This document shows positions 25,479 to 35,347 of a stretch of DNA of 64,000 bases, one piece after another (the first letter of the stretch is position 1; each line of letters begins with the position of its first letter). Under the pieces are notes generated by a model. That model searched no databases, was not told where the DNA came from, and worked only from the letters and a program-made list of their open reading frames with translations. Made by a program: the position numbers and the translations under genes. The stretch comes from Elusimicrobiaceae bacterium (GTDB taxonomy: Bacteria > Elusimicrobiota > Elusimicrobia > Elusimicrobiales > Elusimicrobiaceae): assembly GCA_017961585.1 (NCBI GenBank), contig JAGCWX010000007.1, positions 18,042 through 82,041 of the forward strand. Direction: 5' to 3'.

Positions 25479-26645
25479 TTAGAACACAGCTTTTACGAAT
25501 ACACCGGCTTTGTTGCTATCGTAATCGGCGGTTCTCCAGTTAGAGTGGCGGGTGCGGAATTGATACCATACACCGGCAGACAACCAATCTTTAAATTGAT
25601 AGTCTAATTCCGGGCGGACAACATAGAGGTTGTCGTCACGTTTGGTATTGTCTACACGCTTGGAATAGTCCATATTTTCCCACGCCAAGGTTAAGGAAGC
25701 GGTAAATTTGTCGGTTAGCTTTTGAGCCCCGTACAAAGATACAACGGTATCGGCAAAATAGCGGTTATATTCCCCGGGGATACCGAAGAAGGTTTCTTCC
25801 ATTTTACGTTCACCGGACAAGCGCAACACGTTGCGAGAGGTCGGTTCCCATTGCAAAGCTACATAGTAACCAACCAAATCGTTGTAGTCATGAGCACCAG
25901 CTAAGCTGTGTTCATATTGGCGCATATCGTAGGTTACTTTGGCAGTACCGGTTACTTTGGCAGCCAATTGACCGTTTACACCCAACCCCAAGCGATGACC
26001 ATGGGAGTTTTTGACGTTGGAATTGATCCCGTTGACGCGGACGTAATCTCTATAGTCAATGTCGGAATACATATATTCTACAAAGAAGCTGGTTTTGGCC
26101 GTCATGTTGTAGTGCAATTGAGCACCCAAGTTCACACGGTTGCGGTTTAAGTATTGCATCTCGGATTCAAAATAGCGGTCATAAGAATCGCTGGCAAACA
26201 AACCTACGCCAAACATTTTTTCACGGGAAGTTACGTAAGAAATATAGCCCGTGTTGTTTAAACGTTTGTGGCGTTCCGTCAATGAGCTATTGGCCGGATC
26301 GGACGTATAAAGTACGCGATCACCCAATTTGAATTGGTCGTTTTCTAAGGCAAACCCACCTAAGGCGTCCCAATAATTGTTCTTGTTGTGCTTTTCCGTA
26401 TAAGCATTATAACCCACACCAGCTTCGGCAGAGAGCATTAAACCGGTAGAAGGAACATTGGCCTTATATTCGGCACCCAAGCGAGTGGTGCTGATAAAAG
26501 AATCCTTGGTATTCTTATCAGTCAGATAGATGTTATCATCATAGCTGACGGTTTCGGACGCTGTGAAATGAAGCGGTTTTTCTGCAGCGACAGGCATGGC
26601 CGCAACAAGCGCCACGAGTAGCAAAAGAACAGATGCTTTTTTCAT
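25479..26645 (-). CDS. Outer-membrane beta-barrel protein (possible polysaccharide export pore)
   Basis: 388 residues with a signal peptide (MKKASVLLLLVALVAAMPVAA). The mature part is a long series of alternating polar/aromatic strands (AGVGYNAYTE, VNLGAQLHYNMTAKTSFFVEYMYSDIDYR, LSAGVWYQFRTR) and ends in F, the usual C-terminal signal for outer-membrane barrels. About 16-18 strands would fit. It resembles barrels found in exopolysaccharide loci, where a short OPX protein lacking its own outer-membrane helix pairs with a separate pore. It has its own terminator and stands between the wza/wzc genes and the UDP-sugar genes. The pore role is inferred from context; a general porin is possible. Confidence 0.8.
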   Translation of the reverse strand: MKKASVLLLLVALVAAMPVAAEKPLHFTASETVSYDDNIYLTDKNTKDSFISTTRLGAEYKANVPSTGLMLSAEAGVGYNAYTEKHNKNNYWDALGGFALENDQFKLGDRVLYTSDPANSSLTERHKRLNNTGYISYVTSREKMFGVGLFASDSYDRYFESEMQYLNRNRVNLGAQLHYNMTAKTSFFVEYMYSDIDYRDYVRVNGINSNVKNSHGHRLGLGVNGQLAAKVTGTAKVTYDMRQYEHSLAGAHDYNDLVGYYVALQWEPTSRNVLRLSGERKMEETFFGIPGEYNRYFADTVVSLYGAQKLTDKFTASLTLAWENMDYSKRVDNTKRDDNLYVVRPELDYQFKDWLSAGVWYQFRTRHSNWRTADYDSNKAGVFVKAVF

Positions 26646-26734
26646 GATATCTTTTTTCCTCTTCCTTAATAGTTTTGATACAACAAATTTTTACTGCGAC
26701 TACACATATATTTTATAAATTTTTTGCGGCAGAC

Positions 26735-27310
26735 TCAAGCGGATTTTTGGGGCCGTGTGAACCGTTGATATATACGGTAACAAAAATACCCTATACAAGT
26801 GCCTAATGTGTTGTTAATCACGTCATCAATATCGCAACATCCCCATTGGGCCAAATATTGAACGCCTTCTATGGCGCTGGAAAAGAGCAAGCCGGCAAGG
26901 GCGGTTTTCCAAAAGTTAAATTTAGGCCAAACATATGGGAGCAAAAAACCAATCGGTAAAAACAACACAATATTTAACAGCAAATCTTCCACCGGTGAAG
27001 CGTGGGCAGAAGCGAACAAATTTTTTGTGTTTCTAAAGACAGCCCGACAGGTGGCCGCAGATATTTTTTTAAAACCGAACCAACAGTTCAGCATTTGCCT
27101 GACGACGTAAAACGGTTTGAAGCGATAGCGGGAGACTTCCATCCCCAAACGGTTGGCCAAAGTAAGCCACAAAATTCCCCCCACGTAAAGGGCCAGCAGG
27201 GTATATTTATAACATGTTTGTGTTTTAAGCGTGCGCAAGTACTTGCCCCCTAACGGGATCAAAAACATCGCAATAAGTACTAACGAACCAAACAACAAAC
27301 ACTTTAGCAT
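26735..27310 (-). CDS. VanZ-family membrane protein
   Basis: 191 residues with about four to five membrane helices and the VanZ pattern (LWLTLANRLG near 52, LLNIVLFLPIGFLLPYVWP near 107, SSAIEGVQYLAQWGCCDIDD near 140, NNTLGTCIGY). VanZ homologues confer low-level teicoplanin resistance in enterococci, but most family members are of unknown function and often sit in polysaccharide loci. The gene follows ugd by two bases and is the last gene of the UDP-glucuronate operon. A role in envelope glycan handling is an inference from context. Confidence 0.8.
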   Translation of the reverse strand: MLKCLLFGSLVLIAMFLIPLGGKYLRTLKTQTCYKYTLLALYVGGILWLTLANRLGMEVSRYRFKPFYVVRQMLNCWFGFKKISAATCRAVFRNTKNLFASAHASPVEDLLLNIVLFLPIGFLLPYVWPKFNFWKTALAGLLFSSAIEGVQYLAQWGCCDIDDVINNTLGTCIGYFCYRIYQRFTRPQKSA

Positions 27311-27312
27311 AG

Positions 27313-28545
27313 TTAATCTTTTCTAAATAAGTCGCGTGTGTAGACTTTGTCCTTTACGTCATTTAATACGTCATCATACCGGTTGGCAATAATAGCTTGC
27401 GAACGTTTTTTAAATTGAGCCAAATCGTTGACTACTTCGCTGCCAAAGAAGGTGGAGCCGTTTTCCAGCGCAGGTTCATACACAATTACGGTAGCTCCTT
27501 TGGCTTTGATACGTTTCATAATTCCTTGAATAGAACTTTGGCGGAAATTGTCGCTACCGGTCTTCATGGTTAAGCGGTACACGCCGATGACAGCGTCATG
27601 TTCTTTGGCACTATCAAAAGTACTGTTTGCGTTGTAATACCCTGCTTTTTGAAGTACGCGGTCTGCAATAAAGTCTTTGCGGGTGCGGTTGGATTCCACA
27701 ATGGCTTTAATGAGGTTTTGCGGAACATCTGCATAGTTAGCCAAAAGTTGTTTGGAATCTTTAGGCAAGCAATAACCGCCGTAACCAAACGAGGGGTTGT
27801 TGTAAGTGTTTCCAATGCGAGGATCCAAACATACCCCTTCAATAATTTGCTGGGTATTTAGGCCTTTAAGCTCGGCATAGGTATCTAATTCGTTAAAATA
27901 ACTTACACGCAGGGCCAAGTAGGTATTTCCAAATAGTTTTACGGCTTCGGCCTCCGTGTAGCCCATATACAGGACCGGGATGTCTTTCTTAACCGCTCCC
28001 TCTTGCAAGAGTTTGGCAAAGACGTGTGCTTTTTCGGTCAGGGATTTATCATTTAAATCTGTACCTACCACAATGCGAGCTGGATACAAATTGTCATACA
28101 AAGCGTGGCCTTCACGCAAAAATTCGGGGCTAAATAAAATGTTTTTAAGACCCATTTTTTCACGAATTTGGCGCGTATATCCAACGGGAATGGTGGATTT
28201 AATAACCATAGTAGCTTTTGGATTATATTGCTGTACTAGCTTGATAACCGCTTCCACGGCCGAAGTATTAAAATAGTTTTGCTGGGCGTCGTAATTGGTG
28301 GGAGTGGCAATGATCACAAATTCAGCTTGTTCGTAGGCAGCTTTAGCGTCCGTAGTGGCCGTTAAATGCAAAGGTTTGTTTGCCAAAAAATCTTCAATTT
28401 CTTTATCGGCAATTGGGGATTTTTTATGATTGATTAAATCCACTTTTTCCGGCACGATATCTACAGCGGTAACATCGTGATGTTGGGCTAATAATGTAGC
28501 CAAAGACAATCCCACATATCCAGTTCCGGCAACAGCAATTTTCAT
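27313..28545 (-). CDS. ugd: UDP-glucose 6-dehydrogenase
   Basis: 410 residues, the short bacterial form. The NAD site is [12 protein letters not shown] near residue 5. The substrate-binding region is [17 protein letters not shown] near 139. The catalytic cysteine is C259 in [12 protein letters not shown]. It oxidises UDP-glucose to UDP-glucuronate in two NAD-dependent steps. AAGGAG precedes the ATG, and the start overlaps the stop of the upstream epimerase by four bases. The operon (UDP-GlcA 4-epimerase, Ugd, VanZ) therefore makes UDP-GlcA and UDP-GalA for acidic surface glycan. Confidence 0.95.
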   Translation of the reverse strand: MKIAVAGTGYVGLSLATLLAQHHDVTAVDIVPEKVDLINHKKSPIADKEIEDFLANKPLHLTATTDAKAAYEQAEFVIIATPTNYDAQQNYFNTSAVEAVIKLVQQYNPKATMVIKSTIPVGYTRQIREKMGLKNILFSPEFLREGHALYDNLYPARIVVGTDLNDKSLTEKAHVFAKLLQEGAVKKDIPVLYMGYTEAEAVKLFGNTYLALRVSYFNELDTYAELKGLNTQQIIEGVCLDPRIGNTYNNPSFGYGGYCLPKDSKQLLANYADVPQNLIKAIVESNRTRKDFIADRVLQKAGYYNANSTFDSAKEHDAVIGVYRLTMKTGSDNFRQSSIQGIMKRIKAKGATVIVYEPALENGSTFFGSEVVNDLAQFKKRSQAIIANRYDDVLNDVKDKVYTRDLFRKD

Positions 28546-29627
28546 TTAATATTCTCCTTACAGTAAAAATCTTTGTACCACTGTGCAAAATGACGCAACC
28601 CCTCGCGCAGGGAAATATGCGGCTTAAAGCCAAAATCTTGTTCTAAAGCGGTTGTGTCCGCATAAGTGGTGGGTACATCTCCAGGTTGCATAGCAACAAG
28701 CTCTTTATGGGCTTCAAAATCATACGTTTGCGGTAATACCCCCGCCCTAACCAATTCTTCTTGTAGAATTTGTACAAAATCAAGCAGCGTTTCCGGGGAA
28801 TTGTTGCCAATATTGTATAGCGCATAAGGCGCAAGCGGCAGGCCGTCTTCCCCGTTTTGGCGTTTGGGTGCGCCCTGCATAACCCGCAAGACCCCTTCCA
28901 CAATGTCATCCACGTAGGTAAAATCGCGCTTACAATGACCATAATTGAAAATTTTGATCTTTTCCCCCACACGCAACTTATTTGTAAAGCCAAAATACGC
29001 CATATCGGGCCGGCCGGCCGGGCCGTACACGGTAAAAAAGCGCAATCCTGTAGAAGGAATATTGTAAAGCTTGGAATAAGCATGGGCTAATAATTCGTTG
29101 GATTTTTTGGTGGCCGCATACAAAGAGACGGGATTATCTACTTTGTCTTCCACTGCATACGGTATTTTTTTATTGGAACCATACACGGAAGAGGAAGAAG
29201 CATAAACTAAATGTTCTACGCCTGTTTTCCCCCCGTCATACGAATGGCGGCACGCCTCTAAAATGTTGTAAAAACCGATGAGGTTGGCTTCTATGTAAGC
29301 GTCCGGATTGGTAATAGAATAGCGCACCCCTGCTTGAGCCGCCAAATTGACCACAACTTGCGGTTGATATTTGGCAAAAAGTTCGGTAATAAGGGCTTTG
29401 TCGGCCAGGTTGCCTTTGAGAAAGGTAAAATTGGATAGGTTTTTTAGTTGCGAAAGACGGTATTCTTTTAAGGAGACGTCGTAATAATCGTTTACACTAT
29501 CCACGCCAATCACCCGGGCTGTTGGATATTCCCTGCAAACGCGTTCCACCAACGCAGCTCCAATAAACCCGGCCGCGCCAGTGATAAGAATGGTTTTGCC
29601 TTCTAAATTAAGTAGTGTTTTTGCCAT
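28542..29627 (-). CDS. UDP-glucuronate 4-epimerase (extended SDR)
   Basis: 361 residues from the ATG at 29627; a longer frame to 29693 covers the promoter and is rejected. NAD motif [25 protein letters not shown], then YASSSSVYG and the catalytic [10 protein letters not shown]. The AGVRYS block and [21 protein letters not shown] are typical of CapI/UDP-glucuronate 4-epimerases. With Ugd directly downstream, it interconverts UDP-GlcA and UDP-GalA. An extended -10 ends six bases before the ATG and no Shine-Dalgarno is present. Confidence 0.92.
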   Translation of the reverse strand: MAKTLLNLEGKTILITGAAGFIGAALVERVCREYPTARVIGVDSVNDYYDVSLKEYRLSQLKNLSNFTFLKGNLADKALITELFAKYQPQVVVNLAAQAGVRYSITNPDAYIEANLIGFYNILEACRHSYDGGKTGVEHLVYASSSSVYGSNKKIPYAVEDKVDNPVSLYAATKKSNELLAHAYSKLYNIPSTGLRFFTVYGPAGRPDMAYFGFTNKLRVGEKIKIFNYGHCKRDFTYVDDIVEGVLRVMQGAPKRQNGEDGLPLAPYALYNIGNNSPETLLDFVQILQEELVRAGVLPQTYDFEAHKELVAMQPGDVPTTYADTTALEQDFGFKPHISLREGLRHFAQWYKDFYCKENIK

Positions 29628-29633
29628 AAATAT

Positions 29634-29663
29634 ATTATACCAATTTGCTGGGCGTATTCCCAA
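29634..29663 (-). promoter_or_regulatory. Promoter of the UDP-glucuronate operon (leaderless type)
   Basis: On the minus strand: TTGGGA (29658-29663), an 18-base spacer ending in TGG, then TATAAT (29634-29639). The -10 ends six bases before the ATG, so transcription would begin at or next to the start codon. Confidence 0.65.
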
Positions 29664-29716
29664 AGGAAGGTAGCGCCCCGTGGATAACCCCATGACAAAC
29701 GGAATTTACAACCAAG

Positions 29717-30700
29717 TTATTTGTTTTTAATGCGATAAAAACGCAAAAGCAAGGTGCGAGCCAAATCAAAATTAATACAGGCAACCAGCACAAACAATTT
29801 TATTTGGACAGGAATAAACCGTGCGAATAAAAAACGTGCAAAATTTTTCTCAATGTAAGCGGTCAGAAACTGTACGGAAGTGGGATCTTCCGTCCCAGCG
29901 CGAGCGATTTGATAAAGCCATTTAGCAGCATGTACCAATTGGGCATTAGAGGCACGCCGATAAAAAGTGGTCAGATTATGTTGTTTGGCATATTCCAGGC
30001 ATTCGTCCATCAATACGATTTTTTTGAGATATTTAGGTAGAAAATTCTTTGTTAATCCTTTTTCGCTATATTTACAACAATAGTGATATTTGGCTTGATT
30101 CCCCAAGGCAACAAAGGCCTTTGTTTTCATTAGCTCAAAATTAAAAAACAGGTCTTCCCCGTAGGAATTGGTTGTGTCAAAACGTAAATCCGCAATAAAA
30201 TCCCGGCGGTATAATTTGTTCCACACGTAGGCCCAAATACTACCATGCTCAAAAATATCCGACGCAGATATTAAAACGTATGGCTGTTCAATTTGTTGTT
30301 TAGTGTGATACCCTTCATCTTCGCAAGTATTGCACATAGCCACCGATGCATTATCTTTTGTAATTAAACCGTATAAGTACTCATACATATCCGGTTCAAT
30401 ATAATCGTCGCTATCTACAAAACCGATATATTCCCCTGTGGCACTTGCCAGCCCTGCATTGCGGGCAGCTGAAACACCTTGATTGCTTTGATGTATTACT
30501 CGGACGCGGTTATCCTTGCGGGCGTATTCGTCGCAAATTTTTCCACAATTATCCGGGGAAGAATCGTCCACAAGGATAACTTCCAAATTTTTATAAGTTT
30601 GTGCCAGGATACTATCTAAACATTGACACAAAAATTTCTCTGCCCGATATACGGGTACCACTACAGAAATAAGAGGACTCTCGTTCATAGAAGATGACAT
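29717..30700 (-). CDS. Family 2 glycosyltransferase (last gene of the long polysaccharide operon)
   Basis: 327 residues. GT-A signature VVVPVYRAEKFLCQCLDS, ILVDDSSPDN, then IGFVDSDDYI near residue 95. The C-terminal part is variable and hydrophobic near its end, as in many capsule/LPS glycosyltransferases related to WaaL-locus GT2 enzymes. It transfers one sugar during repeat-unit assembly on the cytoplasmic side. A second in-frame ATG four codons in is an equally possible start. It lies six bases after the acetyltransferase gene. Sugar specificity unknown. Confidence 0.86.
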   Translation of the reverse strand: MSSSMNESPLISVVVPVYRAEKFLCQCLDSILAQTYKNLEVILVDDSSPDNCGKICDEYARKDNRVRVIHQSNQGVSAARNAGLASATGEYIGFVDSDDYIEPDMYEYLYGLITKDNASVAMCNTCEDEGYHTKQQIEQPYVLISASDIFEHGSIWAYVWNKLYRRDFIADLRFDTTNSYGEDLFFNFELMKTKAFVALGNQAKYHYCCKYSEKGLTKNFLPKYLKKIVLMDECLEYAKQHNLTTFYRRASNAQLVHAAKWLYQIARAGTEDPTSVQFLTAYIEKNFARFLFARFIPVQIKLFVLVACINFDLARTLLLRFYRIKNK

Positions 30701-30706
30701 AGTCCA

Positions 30707-31291
30707 TTAATTATTTTTTTTCCAAGATAATCGCCCGTGGGAAGATACTTTTTGGGCCGGTACACCCGCCACAGCAATGTTTTCTTCCGTAATATCCTTT
30801 GTTACCACGGAATTGGCTCCTACGGCCACATTTTTGGCAATGTGTACCCCTCCTACAACCACGCTCCCCACTCCGATTACCACTCCTTCCTCTAGAATAG
30901 GGGATACGCTAGAAGTGCCCTTGGCAGCTAGAACGGTATTGACGTGCAAACTAACATTTTTACCAATTTGGGCATCCGGATTAATTCTTACCAAACCCAG
31001 GTGCATAATATGCAGCCCCACTTCACACGTATTAGGTGGAATAGCCATAAGATATTTAATTTGGATACGCCGGGCACGGAACCAATAATAGGCCGCCCGC
31101 AGTTTATGCCCGGCATTGCGGTGATATTCCGTATAACGCAAAAAAACCTGATGCTTCCACAAGATAGCTTTCTCAGTCGCACCCAGCCAATATTCCAAAA
31201 AAGGATAGCGGGTTTTGTAAAGGGATTTTTCTATCTTCAACCATTCCTTAAGTTGGGCTTTTGTACGAATTCTTTTTTCAACGGGCAACAT
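30707..31291 (-). CDS. Hexapeptide-repeat acyltransferase (serine acetyltransferase-like)
   Basis: 194 residues. A helical N-terminus (about 1-85) precedes a left-handed beta-helix of hexapeptide repeats (IGKNVSLHVNTVLAAKG, EEGVVIGVGSVVVGGVHIA, VAVGANSVVTKDI). The layout resembles CysE and its capsule-locus relatives, which acetylate sugars or small alcohols from acetyl-CoA. Without cys genes nearby and among glycosyltransferases, sugar O- or N-acetylation is more likely than cysteine synthesis. It lies one base from the TagD-like gene. Confidence 0.82.
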   Translation of the reverse strand: MLPVEKRIRTKAQLKEWLKIEKSLYKTRYPFLEYWLGATEKAILWKHQVFLRYTEYHRNAGHKLRAAYYWFRARRIQIKYLMAIPPNTCEVGLHIMHLGLVRINPDAQIGKNVSLHVNTVLAAKGTSSVSPILEEGVVIGVGSVVVGGVHIAKNVAVGANSVVTKDITEENIAVAGVPAQKVSSHGRLSWKKNN

Positions 31292-31292
31292 A

Positions 31293-31703
31293 TTAGTCTC
31301 CTCGGAAATTTTTGGGCGTTTTGTCTTTGCGGATTTTAGTGGAGCTTATTTCGGGAGTACGTGGCAAATATACTACTTCTACGCCTTCTTCCTTCAAGAA
31401 ATCAAATTTGCCCGTCCAGTCATCTCCCATAACAAAGGTATCCACATGATACTCGTGTACATCCGTTTTTTTCTGCTCCCAACACGTTTCCGGGATTACC
31501 AAGTCCACATATCGCACGGCTTCCAAAAACAATTTGCGCTGTTCGTAGGTAAAATAACAAGATTTATTTTTGGATTTGGAATTAAATTCATCGGTAGACA
31601 AAGCTACAATTAAATAATCCCCCAACGCTTTACATCGGCGGAGCAAATTAATATGTCCGTAATGTAGCAAATCAAATGTACCGTAAGTAATAACTCGTTT
31701 CAT
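31293..31703 (-). CDS. tagD: Glycerol-3-phosphate cytidylyltransferase-like (TagD family)
   Basis: 136 residues from the ATG at 31703, which has GGGAG five bases upstream; a GTG two codons earlier is less likely. The nucleotidyltransferase HxGH is HYGH at 14-17 after TYGTFDLL. RTPEISSTKIRKD near the end matches the TagD R-T-x-G/E-I-S-T-T region. It activates an alditol phosphate (glycerol-3-phosphate in TagD; erythritol- or choline-type phosphates in relatives) as the CDP ester. It is adjacent to licD, suggesting that the CDP-alcohol is a donor for LicD phosphotransfer onto the glycan. Confidence 0.88.
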   Translation of the reverse strand: MKRVITYGTFDLLHYGHINLLRRCKALGDYLIVALSTDEFNSKSKNKSCYFTYEQRKLFLEAVRYVDLVIPETCWEQKKTDVHEYHVDTFVMGDDWTGKFDFLKEEGVEVVYLPRTPEISSTKIRKDKTPKNFRGD

Positions 31704-31712
31704 ATTCACTCC

Positions 31713-32501
31713 CTATAATTTAATTTCTGCAACCCCGTGCCGTGCGATTCGCTTTTCAACAGGTGGAAGTTGCATATAATTGCCATAAACTTGTGTGAGC
31801 CATTTGTGGTATTGTGCGGGAGCTTTTACTTTAAGATGTTCAAAATCCACATCCACTCCCTCCCCGTACCATTCAGTAGGCACTATTTCTTTTTTGCCCC
31901 ATGAACCGCAGAAATTGGCCGTCAAAATATTGTCTTTGTGATAAGAGCGCATCAATTTATCCCGCCGTTTAACTGCCTGATGCCAAGAAGGACAAACCAA
32001 GCACGAAAGGAGTTGAAATAATCTTAATTTAAGATCACGTTCTTTTTTCCACGTGTATATAACACGTTGCCGCAAGAGCTGGTGATACACATGAAACCAA
32101 AAACGCTTTTCAGGGCAAAAATCTAAAGGGAATATATCAATCCATACGCCATGATTGATGGATAGGTTTTTAAATGCATTTTCTTTATACACCGTGCGTG
32201 TGTCACGCAATTTTGCAAAAGGAAACGGATAGTCACTGTCTGTTTCATACGTTTGCAGGAAGTACTCTTTGGGCAAATATTTTGAAGCACACGCTAAAAA
32301 ACGCTCATAATCGGCCCGTGGCATACCCACATCCACGTCATCATCCCAAGGGATAAAACCTTTATGCCGAATAGCTCCCAGCAAGGTTCCCCCTAGCAAA
32401 TAATAATGCAGTTTTTCTTTTTCGCATATTTGTACAAAGATTTCCAGTATTTTTAATTCAATTTGTTGCAATTTCTGTATCGTTTCCATGGGTGCTTTCA
32501 T
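31713..32501 (-). CDS. licD: LicD-family phosphotransferase
   Basis: 262 residues with the LicD nucleotidyltransferase-like core: YYLLGGTLLGAIRHKGFIPW at about 33-52, then DDDVDVGM at 53-60 (metal-binding Asp residues). LicD proteins attach phosphocholine or other alditol phosphates from CDP donors to surface sugars. With a TagD-like gene directly downstream, phosphoglycerol transfer is at least as likely as phosphocholine: no licA, licB or licC is in the window. GAGG lies upstream of the ATG at suitable spacing. Confidence 0.88.
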   Translation of the reverse strand: MKAPMETIQKLQQIELKILEIFVQICEKEKLHYYLLGGTLLGAIRHKGFIPWDDDVDVGMPRADYERFLACASKYLPKEYFLQTYETDSDYPFPFAKLRDTRTVYKENAFKNLSINHGVWIDIFPLDFCPEKRFWFHVYHQLLRQRVIYTWKKERDLKLRLFQLLSCLVCPSWHQAVKRRDKLMRSYHKDNILTANFCGSWGKKEIVPTEWYGEGVDVDFEHLKVKAPAQYHKWLTQVYGNYMQLPPVEKRIARHGVAEIKL

Positions 32502-32530
32502 AATTACTTCCTCTTTGTTATTTTTGGCTA

Positions 32531-34141
32531 TTAGGCCTTATTTTTATCTTTTGCAAATCGGGACAAAAACGCCAACCTCTTATATTTCTTGGATAGGCGT
32601 TTGCAAGTAGCAATTAATTTGCTCGCAATAAAATCACGCTCTTCTGGTATCAAAATGATTTTCCACGTTAACGGGAAAAAGATCCCCTCTGCCAGCACGG
32701 TGGCAACCAAAAGGCGAATGAATCCTTGTTTCATCCACAAATGCGGTAAATAAGCTATCGTTACACAAATAGCAATTAAGGCAAGAATAGGAAGCATAAT
32801 CTCTTTGACCCATCGTTTTGCAGACATATCTAATATTTTTTGGGCAAAGTAAATACGCCCGGTTGAATTTAAGCAGGATCCCACCACCAGTATCGCCCCT
32901 ATTGAATATACACCACCCCCCAAGTATACAGCCAAGATAGCTGCGGGAAGAATACAAAAAGAAATAAAGCTTAGTACAATGTGATAGTCCCTAATTTGGC
33001 CGCTGGCATTAATTACTGTCATATTGCCGTTGGTACACACCCCGCAAATATAACTAGTCAGCATAAAATAGCACAAACCTACGGTAAAAGGCGGCGGAGT
33101 TTTTAACCATAACTTAATTACGTAGGGTAATTCCACCACTAGAGGTATCACAAAAATTAGCGCCAATAACGTACTAAATTTACACGATCCGAAAGCCAAT
33201 GTTTGCATGCGTTTATAATCCTTAGCACCTGCCGCGGTCGTGATAGCAGGGGAAAAGGCCTTTAGTAACGCGCTGGCCAATGTGGAAGTTCCAGCGTTCA
33301 CCTGATGAGCCACCTGCATGGAAGCGTTTACTCTGGGGCCGAATGTTTTGTTGATCAGAAGGGATATCCCCTGGGAACGAAATAAACCAGCCATATGCCC
33401 TAACGCGGTCCAACACACGTATCCCCCAATTTGTTTTAGGTAGGTAATATTGCCCATGTAAGCATATACTAATTTACATTCTTGAAAAATCAAATTAGCA
33501 CGGATGCAAATAATCAGTTGTGGCAGTACGGACATAGCACACATCCATAAAGCATATTTTACAAGCCAGGTCCCGGGGTGAGAAGCCATAAAGTATGCAA
33601 AGATAATATTTAGTATCGTAGTAGCCATAGAGTAAACGGTAAGTTCAGCAATGTACTGCTTAGCCGTATACATAGCCATGAAAGGTACATTGACCATGCC
33701 AACAAAAGAAGATAGACACGTAAAGCGCAATACCCACACACAAGCATCCATACGATCCGGCGGGATAGTAAGCCAATTGTAAATAGCCCACTTAGCAATA
33801 GGATAGCCGATAACAATTAAACATAGCGGTAGTACTGTATGAATAGTAATTGCCGTGTTAAACCATTTTCGGCATTCCTCTAAACCGTGGGCCGTTTGGT
33901 CTACTTTGGCAGCTCCAATAGAAAATGCATAGAAACGCGCCGTAGCCCCTGCCAAAACATTATTTAAAAATTGGATAAATACTACCAATCCGCCAATGAC
34001 GCTAAAAAGCCCAAAATCCACCTGTCCTAAAGCCATCAGTACCCAACGGCTAACGAACAACGTTCCCCCTATAGCTAGCAAAGAACGCCCATAGGTAAAG
34101 ATAATATTCCAAAATATACGTCTATTTTCAGTTAAAGCCAT
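32531..34141 (-). CDS. Wzx-type oligosaccharide flippase (MATE/MOP superfamily)
   Basis: 536 residues, strongly hydrophobic with about 14 membrane segments beginning FTYGRSLLAIGGTLFVSRWVL minus its last residue near 15-35. Conserved MOP-type features include basic residues between helices and ALLKAFSPAITTAAGAKDY near 290. It would flip the undecaprenyl-linked repeat unit from the cytoplasmic to the periplasmic face for Wzy polymerisation. It is flanked by licD and the Fe-S/pyruvyl-transferase pair in the long operon. AAGGA precedes the ATG. The only flippase candidate in the window. Confidence 0.85.
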   Translation of the reverse strand: MALTENRRIFWNIIFTYGRSLLAIGGTLFVSRWVLMALGQVDFGLFSVIGGLVVFIQFLNNVLAGATARFYAFSIGAAKVDQTAHGLEECRKWFNTAITIHTVLPLCLIVIGYPIAKWAIYNWLTIPPDRMDACVWVLRFTCLSSFVGMVNVPFMAMYTAKQYIAELTVYSMATTILNIIFAYFMASHPGTWLVKYALWMCAMSVLPQLIICIRANLIFQECKLVYAYMGNITYLKQIGGYVCWTALGHMAGLFRSQGISLLINKTFGPRVNASMQVAHQVNAGTSTLASALLKAFSPAITTAAGAKDYKRMQTLAFGSCKFSTLLALIFVIPLVVELPYVIKLWLKTPPPFTVGLCYFMLTSYICGVCTNGNMTVINASGQIRDYHIVLSFISFCILPAAILAVYLGGGVYSIGAILVVGSCLNSTGRIYFAQKILDMSAKRWVKEIMLPILALIAICVTIAYLPHLWMKQGFIRLLVATVLAEGIFFPLTWKIILIPEERDFIASKLIATCKRLSKKYKRLAFLSRFAKDKNKA

Positions 34142-34143
34142 CT

Positions 34144-35343
34144 TTATTTCCTTTTCACAACATGCAACTTATGAGCCACTTTGCTTAGAATGGTTCGGCA
34201 TAAAATCATCCAGGTAGGCCCAATCTTTAATAATTCACGTACCAAGGAATTGAAATTTTCTGTTTGATAACGCCGAAAAAACTCTTTCCGTTTCGGATGA
34301 GGTTTTACGGAAGTTAACAAATAAGGGTTGTATTTAACAACTTTTTGTAAATCAACAGGCGTTTTTTCTAAAGCCAATTTCTCGCACAGGCCCTGAGCTT
34401 TGAGAGTATTCACTAACAAGGCAGAGAGGCCATTAACATCATATTGTTGCGGATAGGTTTCCCGTACGCCCCATAAATCTCCCATGGAAAAATTAGCCAT
34501 CTTATCCAACCCTTTAAAGTGGCATTGATGACAAGCGGGTCGTTCATAAAGGTTGGAAATCCAAAAGCGTAAACGATACAATCGCCGGAATAGAAAACCT
34601 TGTCCCTTAGATAGCAAGGGAAGCAAATAATGGGGTGCTTGTGGAATAGAAGAACCATCCTGATAAGATATCTTTAAAAACGAGGCATCCCATCCAAAAT
34701 GTTTATGCCGAAAATCAATTGCGCTTATTTTTCCCTTTTGAGTATCTTGCGTTAAAAACTTCTGCCATACCGCCGGGGAAGGCACCCCATGGCAAAACAA
34801 TTCCGCTGTGAGAAGTTTTTCATATTCTTTTCCAAGATAATTACGCAAGCCCGCGATTTGGCACGGGGTACCGGTAAATAATACCGCCCTTCCTTGTTCT
34901 AAAAATTGTTTGGCTTGTTGATAGGTTTTACCGATATCACTTTGTACGTACTTAGAGCGACGCAGTTTATCCAAATCTTCTAAATTTTTAACATACGCAT
35001 GAACCACATTCCAATTTTCATCAAAAGAAGCTCCAAATACCACCCCGCCTTCTTTTAAAATAATTTCTGCCAGGGCCGTAAAAATTCCCCCGGAAGAACT
35101 TTTAAGCTTTGTTTCATTACTCATATGCTTGGCGGCATACGTTTCTAAAACGGAGTAAGTTGACGGTTTATGCAAGATGGGGCAAACTTTCTCACAAAGC
35201 CCACAATTGACACAGGCGGCCTCATCCACCTTTGGATATAAAAATCCTTCCTCGTCAGGTTGCATAGAAATACAACCTTTCGGACAGGCGTTCGCACACG
35301 CTTGACAGCCGCAACATTGAGTTTTTTGAAGGATCTTAATCAT
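34144..35343 (-). CDS. 4Fe-4S / F420-hydrogenase beta-subunit-like protein
   Basis: 399 residues from the ATG at 35343; a longer frame overlaps the previous gene. The N-terminus is a two-cluster ferredoxin domain, CCGCQACANACPKGC and CVNCGLCEKVCP, followed by the FrhB-like domain with SSGGIFTALAE near 80 and FTGTPCQIAGLRNYL near 155. FrhB-like proteins bind flavin and Fe-S clusters and reduce substrates with ferredoxin-level electrons. They recur in polysaccharide loci beside pyruvyl transferases, exactly as here, but their reaction there is not established. A redox modification of a sugar or polyprenyl carrier is possible (inference). Confidence 0.85.
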   Translation of the reverse strand: MIKILQKTQCCGCQACANACPKGCISMQPDEEGFLYPKVDEAACVNCGLCEKVCPILHKPSTYSVLETYAAKHMSNETKLKSSSGGIFTALAEIILKEGGVVFGASFDENWNVVHAYVKNLEDLDKLRRSKYVQSDIGKTYQQAKQFLEQGRAVLFTGTPCQIAGLRNYLGKEYEKLLTAELFCHGVPSPAVWQKFLTQDTQKGKISAIDFRHKHFGWDASFLKISYQDGSSIPQAPHYLLPLLSKGQGFLFRRLYRLRFWISNLYERPACHQCHFKGLDKMANFSMGDLWGVRETYPQQYDVNGLSALLVNTLKAQGLCEKLALEKTPVDLQKVVKYNPYLLTSVKPHPKRKEFFRRYQTENFNSLVRELLKIGPTWMILCRTILSKVAHKLHVVKRK

Positions 35344-35347
35344 GGCT

